From: an uncultured Clostridia bacterium
Lineage (GTDB): Bacteria; Bacillota; Clostridia; UMGS1883
Direction of reading: 5' to 3'
DNA: 14,184 bases
Assembly: GCA_947629615.1 (NCBI GenBank)
Contig: CANRER010000025.1
Location: 1-14,184 of the forward strand
Shown: positions 12,211 through 14,184 of the stretch, piece after piece
Position numbering within the stretch: position 1 is the first letter of the stretch
Layout: each line of letters begins with the position of its first letter
Translations under genes and position numbers: made by a program
Notes under the pieces: model-generated
Told to the model about the DNA's origin: nothing
What the model saw: only the letters and a program-made list of their open reading frames with translations
Database searches by the model: none

Positions 12211-13502
12211 TTTATTTTTTCCTCCGGCGAAGGGGGAAGCGAGTCGAAGCTGTCCTCCATGGTGAGTTGGCGGTATTCGAGTATGCCGGGCAGCATGGAG
12301 CTGGAGCCGGCCAAGCTTCCGTAGATGAAGTCGTGGTTCATTTTGAAGGCGGGATACATATATTTCCCGCCGCAGGTGATGAAGTATACCGCCCTTTTGA
12401 GCTGTACGCGCAGCTTTTGCAGGTCCTCGAAGCGCAGGCTCGCGGAGCGGCGCGCGGCGACGATACGCTTCGCGGAGCGCACCCCTATGCCGGGCGTGCG
12501 CAGCAGCAGCTCGTAGGGGGCGGTGTTTATCTCGACCGGGAAAAGCTCGAGATGATTGACCGCCCAAAAGCATTTTGGGTCGAGCAGGGGGTCGAGGCGG
12601 CTGTTTTCCTCGCTTAAAAGCTCGTCGGCGCGGAAGCCGTAAAATCGAAGCAGCCAGTCCGCCTGATAGAGCCGATGCTCCCGCAGAAGCGGGGGCTTTA
12701 CGTCCTTCGGCAGAGCGGGGTGATTGCCCACGGGAACATAGGCGGAGTAGAAAACCCGCTTCAGGCCGTAGGTTTTGTAAAGCGCCTCGCTAAGGCGGAT
12801 TATCTGAAAATCACTGTCGGGCGTTGCGCCGACTATCATCTGCGTGCTTTGCCCCGCCGGAACGAAGCTGGGCGCGTGGCGGAACAGCTTGATTTCGTTT
12901 TTCCGCTTAATTATGCCGTCGCGTATCTGCCCCATAGGCGCGGTGACCTTTTCGCGGCTTTTCTGCGGGGCCAGCAGTCTTAGGCTGCTTTCGCTGGGAA
13001 GCTCGATGTTCACGCTCATGCGGTCGGCCAACAGCCCAAGCGCGGAAATAAGCTCCGGCGACGAGCCGGGAATGGCCTTGACGTGTATATAGCCGTTGAA
13101 AAAATACTCCTTGCGCAGAATTGTTAGAGCCTCCAACAGCCGTTCGGTGGTGTAGTCGGGATTTTTGACGATGCCGGAGCTTAAAAACAGGCCCTCGACG
13201 TAGTTGCGGCGGTAGAAATTCATAAACAGATCCGCCAGCTCGCGCGGCTCGAAGGAGGCGCGCTCGATGTCGTTGCTGCGCCGGCAGACGCAGTATTTGC
13301 AGTCGTTGACGCAATAGTTGGTGTAAAGCACCTTCAAAAGGGAAATGCACCTTCCGTCGGAGCTGAACGCGTGGCAGCAGCCCGAGGGCGAGGTACTACC
13401 GATACCGCCGGGCCGCCCCGCGCGGTCGCTGCCGCTGCTGGTGCAGGCGGCGTCATATTTGGCGCTTTCCGCGAGAATACGCAGTTTTTCGGCGGTATCC
13501 AT
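12189..13502 (-). CDS. Putative DNA modification/repair radical SAM protein (TIGR03916 family)
   Basis: 437-aa protein with the radical SAM 4Fe-4S motif C64-VND-C68-KY-C71 (CX3CX2C), within TNYCVNDCKYC, and the usual downstream strands (YVEGLFLSSGIVKNPDY; GYIHVKAIPG; DRMSVNIELPS). A C-terminal helix-hairpin-helix, LLRTPGIGVRSAKRIVAARR (about 342-361), resembles DNA-binding motifs of repair proteins, which is why the family is called DNA modification/repair. Extra cysteines lie upstream of the cluster motif (C20, C42, C43, C52) and just after it (C73). Substrate and reaction are unknown; spore photoproduct lyase is a distant functional analogy only. ATG 13502 is preferred: GGAGG lies 7 nt upstream, and the in-frame ATG at 13568 overlaps the promoter. 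It is expressed with the DUF4130 gene, which it overlaps by 22 nt. Confidence 0.9.
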   Translation of the reverse strand: MDTAEKLRILAESAKYDAACTSSGSDRAGRPGGIGSTSPSGCCHAFSSDGRCISLLKVLYTNYCVNDCKYCVCRRSNDIERASFEPRELADLFMNFYRRNYVEGLFLSSGIVKNPDYTTERLLEALTILRKEYFFNGYIHVKAIPGSSPELISALGLLADRMSVNIELPSESSLRLLAPQKSREKVTAPMGQIRDGIIKRKNEIKLFRHAPSFVPAGQSTQMIVGATPDSDFQIIRLSEALYKTYGLKRVFYSAYVPVGNHPALPKDVKPPLLREHRLYQADWLLRFYGFRADELLSEENSRLDPLLDPKCFWAVNHLELFPVEINTAPYELLLRTPGIGVRSAKRIVAARRSASLRFEDLQKLRVQLKRAVYFITCGGKYMYPAFKMNHDFIYGSLAGSSSMLPGILEYRQLTMEDSFDSLPPSPEEKIKCLTGQF

Positions 13503-13539
13503 GCTATCCCTCCTTTTGCTCAATCGGTGGCGTACTTTT

Positions 13540-13568
13540 AGTATACCACGGAGGGACAGAAAATGCAA
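13540..13568 (-). promoter_or_regulatory. Promoter for the radical SAM / DUF4130 pair
   Basis: On the minus strand, -10 TATACT (13540-13545) has an upstream TG one base before it (extended -10) and a weak -35 TTGCAT (13563-13568) 17 nt away. The predicted start is near 13533, about 30 nt before ATG 13502. No LexA/DinR-type box was recognised near it, so there is no visible sign of SOS control. Confidence 0.65.
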
Positions 13569-13597
13569 ACAAATGTTCGCTTAAAACTGCACAAAAA

Positions 13598-14184
13598 TTA
13601 CTCGCGATTTTGTATATAACTTACAAAAACCATAGTGAGCATCGGTCCGAGCAGCAAGCCCCAGAAGCCGAAGAGCCTGAAGCCCACAAAAACGCCCGCC
13701 AACGACGCCAGAGGGTGCAGCCCCAGCCGCCCGCCGATAAGGCGCGGCTCCAGTATCTGACGGGTCAGCGAGCAGACCCCGTAGAGGGCCGACAGGCCGA
13801 AGCCCAAGGCCGCGTCGCCCGAGAGAAACTCGTAAAGCGCCCACGGCAGCAGCACGAGGCCGGAGCCGAATACCGGCACGGCGTCCACGAAGGCCACTCC
13901 GAGGGCGGCGGGCAGCGCGTGAGGCACGCCGAAAAGCAGAAAAAACACCGATAATATCGCGAAAATCAGCCCCATAAGCAGCCCTTGGGCGCGGAGGTAG
14001 CCCGTGAGGGCCGTGGAGAGCGCGTCGCGAAGGGCCGGCAGTCTGCGGGAAAAGCCATCGCCCCCGATTTTCGGGATTATGTCAACCAGCTTTTCCTCGT
14101 CCCGGAGGCGCTGAAAGAGGAAGGGTACTTCCTCCCGAAAAGAGAAATCCACGCTGTCCGCTGCTGCTGTCTCTGTCTTTGTAC
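13598..14184 (-). CDS. AI-2E family transporter, YtvI-like (C-terminal part, partial)
   Basis: The frame is open from the TAA at 13598-13600 to the right edge, 195 codons, so the N-terminal part is missing. The visible part has a charged loop, then several membrane segments, with AQGLLMGLIFAILSVFFLLF, the signature VDAVPVFGSGLVLLPWALYE, the motif RQILEPRLIGGRLGLHPLAS and a final helix FWGLLLGPMLTMVFVSYI. This order is typical of AI-2E/PerM permeases. The Arg-Gln-Ile-Leu-Glu-Pro and Gly-Leu-His-Pro-Leu motifs and the short C-terminus resemble the sporulation integral membrane protein YtvI subgroup. If correct, it hints at a spore-former. A GTG at 14150-14152 could be mistaken for a start, but coding continues upstream. 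It lies 30 nt upstream of the next promoter; only a weak hairpin (13565-13580) separates it from the radical SAM gene. Confidence 0.85.
   Translation of the reverse strand, partial: TKTETAAADSVDFSFREEVPFLFQRLRDEEKLVDIIPKIGGDGFSRRLPALRDALSTALTGYLRAQGLLMGLIFAILSVFFLLFGVPHALPAALGVAFVDAVPVFGSGLVLLPWALYEFLSGDAALGFGLSALYGVCSLTRQILEPRLIGGRLGLHPLASLAGVFVGFRLFGFWGLLLGPMLTMVFVSYIQNRE

Noticed and set aside
12211..12573. N-terminal extension of the DUF4130 frame
   Set aside because: It overlaps the radical SAM coding region in another frame; family homology and a GGAGG site support the start at 12210.
13565..13580. Possible terminator hairpin after the ytvI-like gene
   Set aside because: Only 6 bp with a G-U pair and a short ATTTT tail, and it overlaps the -35 of the next promoter; too weak to annotate.
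1..14184. CRISPR array, insertion sequence, prophage or toxin-antitoxin genes
   Set aside because: I saw no regularly spaced direct repeats, transposase or integrase motifs, and no small paired ORFs with ribosome sites on either strand.

Overview
This is a 14.2 kb chromosomal segment from a Firmicute of the class Clostridia, most likely an Oscillospiraceae/Ruminococcaceae-type gut anaerobe. The evidence is a GC-rich but Firmicute-style gene set (Jag, RNase Y, Noc/ParB/ParA, YtvI-like permease), consensus sigma-A promoters, strong GGAGG ribosome sites, and three perfect copies of the Firmicute parS palindrome TGTTTCACGTGAAACA. Family and species are inference. The gene order yidC-jag-mnmE ... 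mnmG-rsmG-noc is the classic block beside the chromosomal origin, so oriC is probably a few kb beyond the left edge.

Layout. Positions 1-2379 (+): tail of yidC, then jag and mnmE. Positions 2380-2727: a 348-bp gap between convergent genes. It holds a perfect 21-bp inverted repeat at its two ends, a strongly structured stretch and a bidirectional terminator. Positions 2728-4284 (-): rny (RNase Y) with its own consensus promoter and a structured leader. Positions 4482-4655 (+): a promoter, a class II leucine tRNA with anticodon AAG, and a terminator. Positions 4683-7263 (+): mnmG and rsmG, overlapping by 14 nt. Positions 7298-8139 (+): a promoter and a Noc/ParB-like gene. Positions 8140-8367: a second copy of a dispersed 127-nt element ending in a terminator, then a parS site. 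Positions 8368-11363 (-): parA-parB-serS behind one visible promoter. Positions 11405-11440: a 36-bp perfect palindrome centred on parS. Positions 11440-13568 (-): a DUF4130-type protein (TIGR03915) and a radical SAM protein with a DNA-binding-type helix-hairpin-helix (TIGR03916), overlapping by 22 nt. Positions 13598 to the right edge (-): the C-terminal part of a YtvI-type AI-2E family permease.

How the genes work together. MnmE and MnmG form the enzyme that modifies U34 of certain tRNAs, RsmG methylates 16S rRNA, SerS charges tRNA-Ser, and RNase Y starts mRNA decay, so most of the window is translation and RNA maintenance. ParA, ParB, three parS sites and the Noc paralogue make up the chromosome segregation module. 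YidC and Jag belong to membrane protein insertion and envelope/RNA regulation.

Least explained parts: (1) the radical SAM/DUF4130 gene pair, a putative DNA repair or modification system with a parS site inside the DUF4130 coding sequence; (2) a dispersed element beginning GGGCCGTAAAAAA a few bases after the stop codons of mnmE, rny and noc; (3) the structured insert between mnmE and rny; (4) the 36-bp parS palindrome; and (5) the A34 leucine tRNA.
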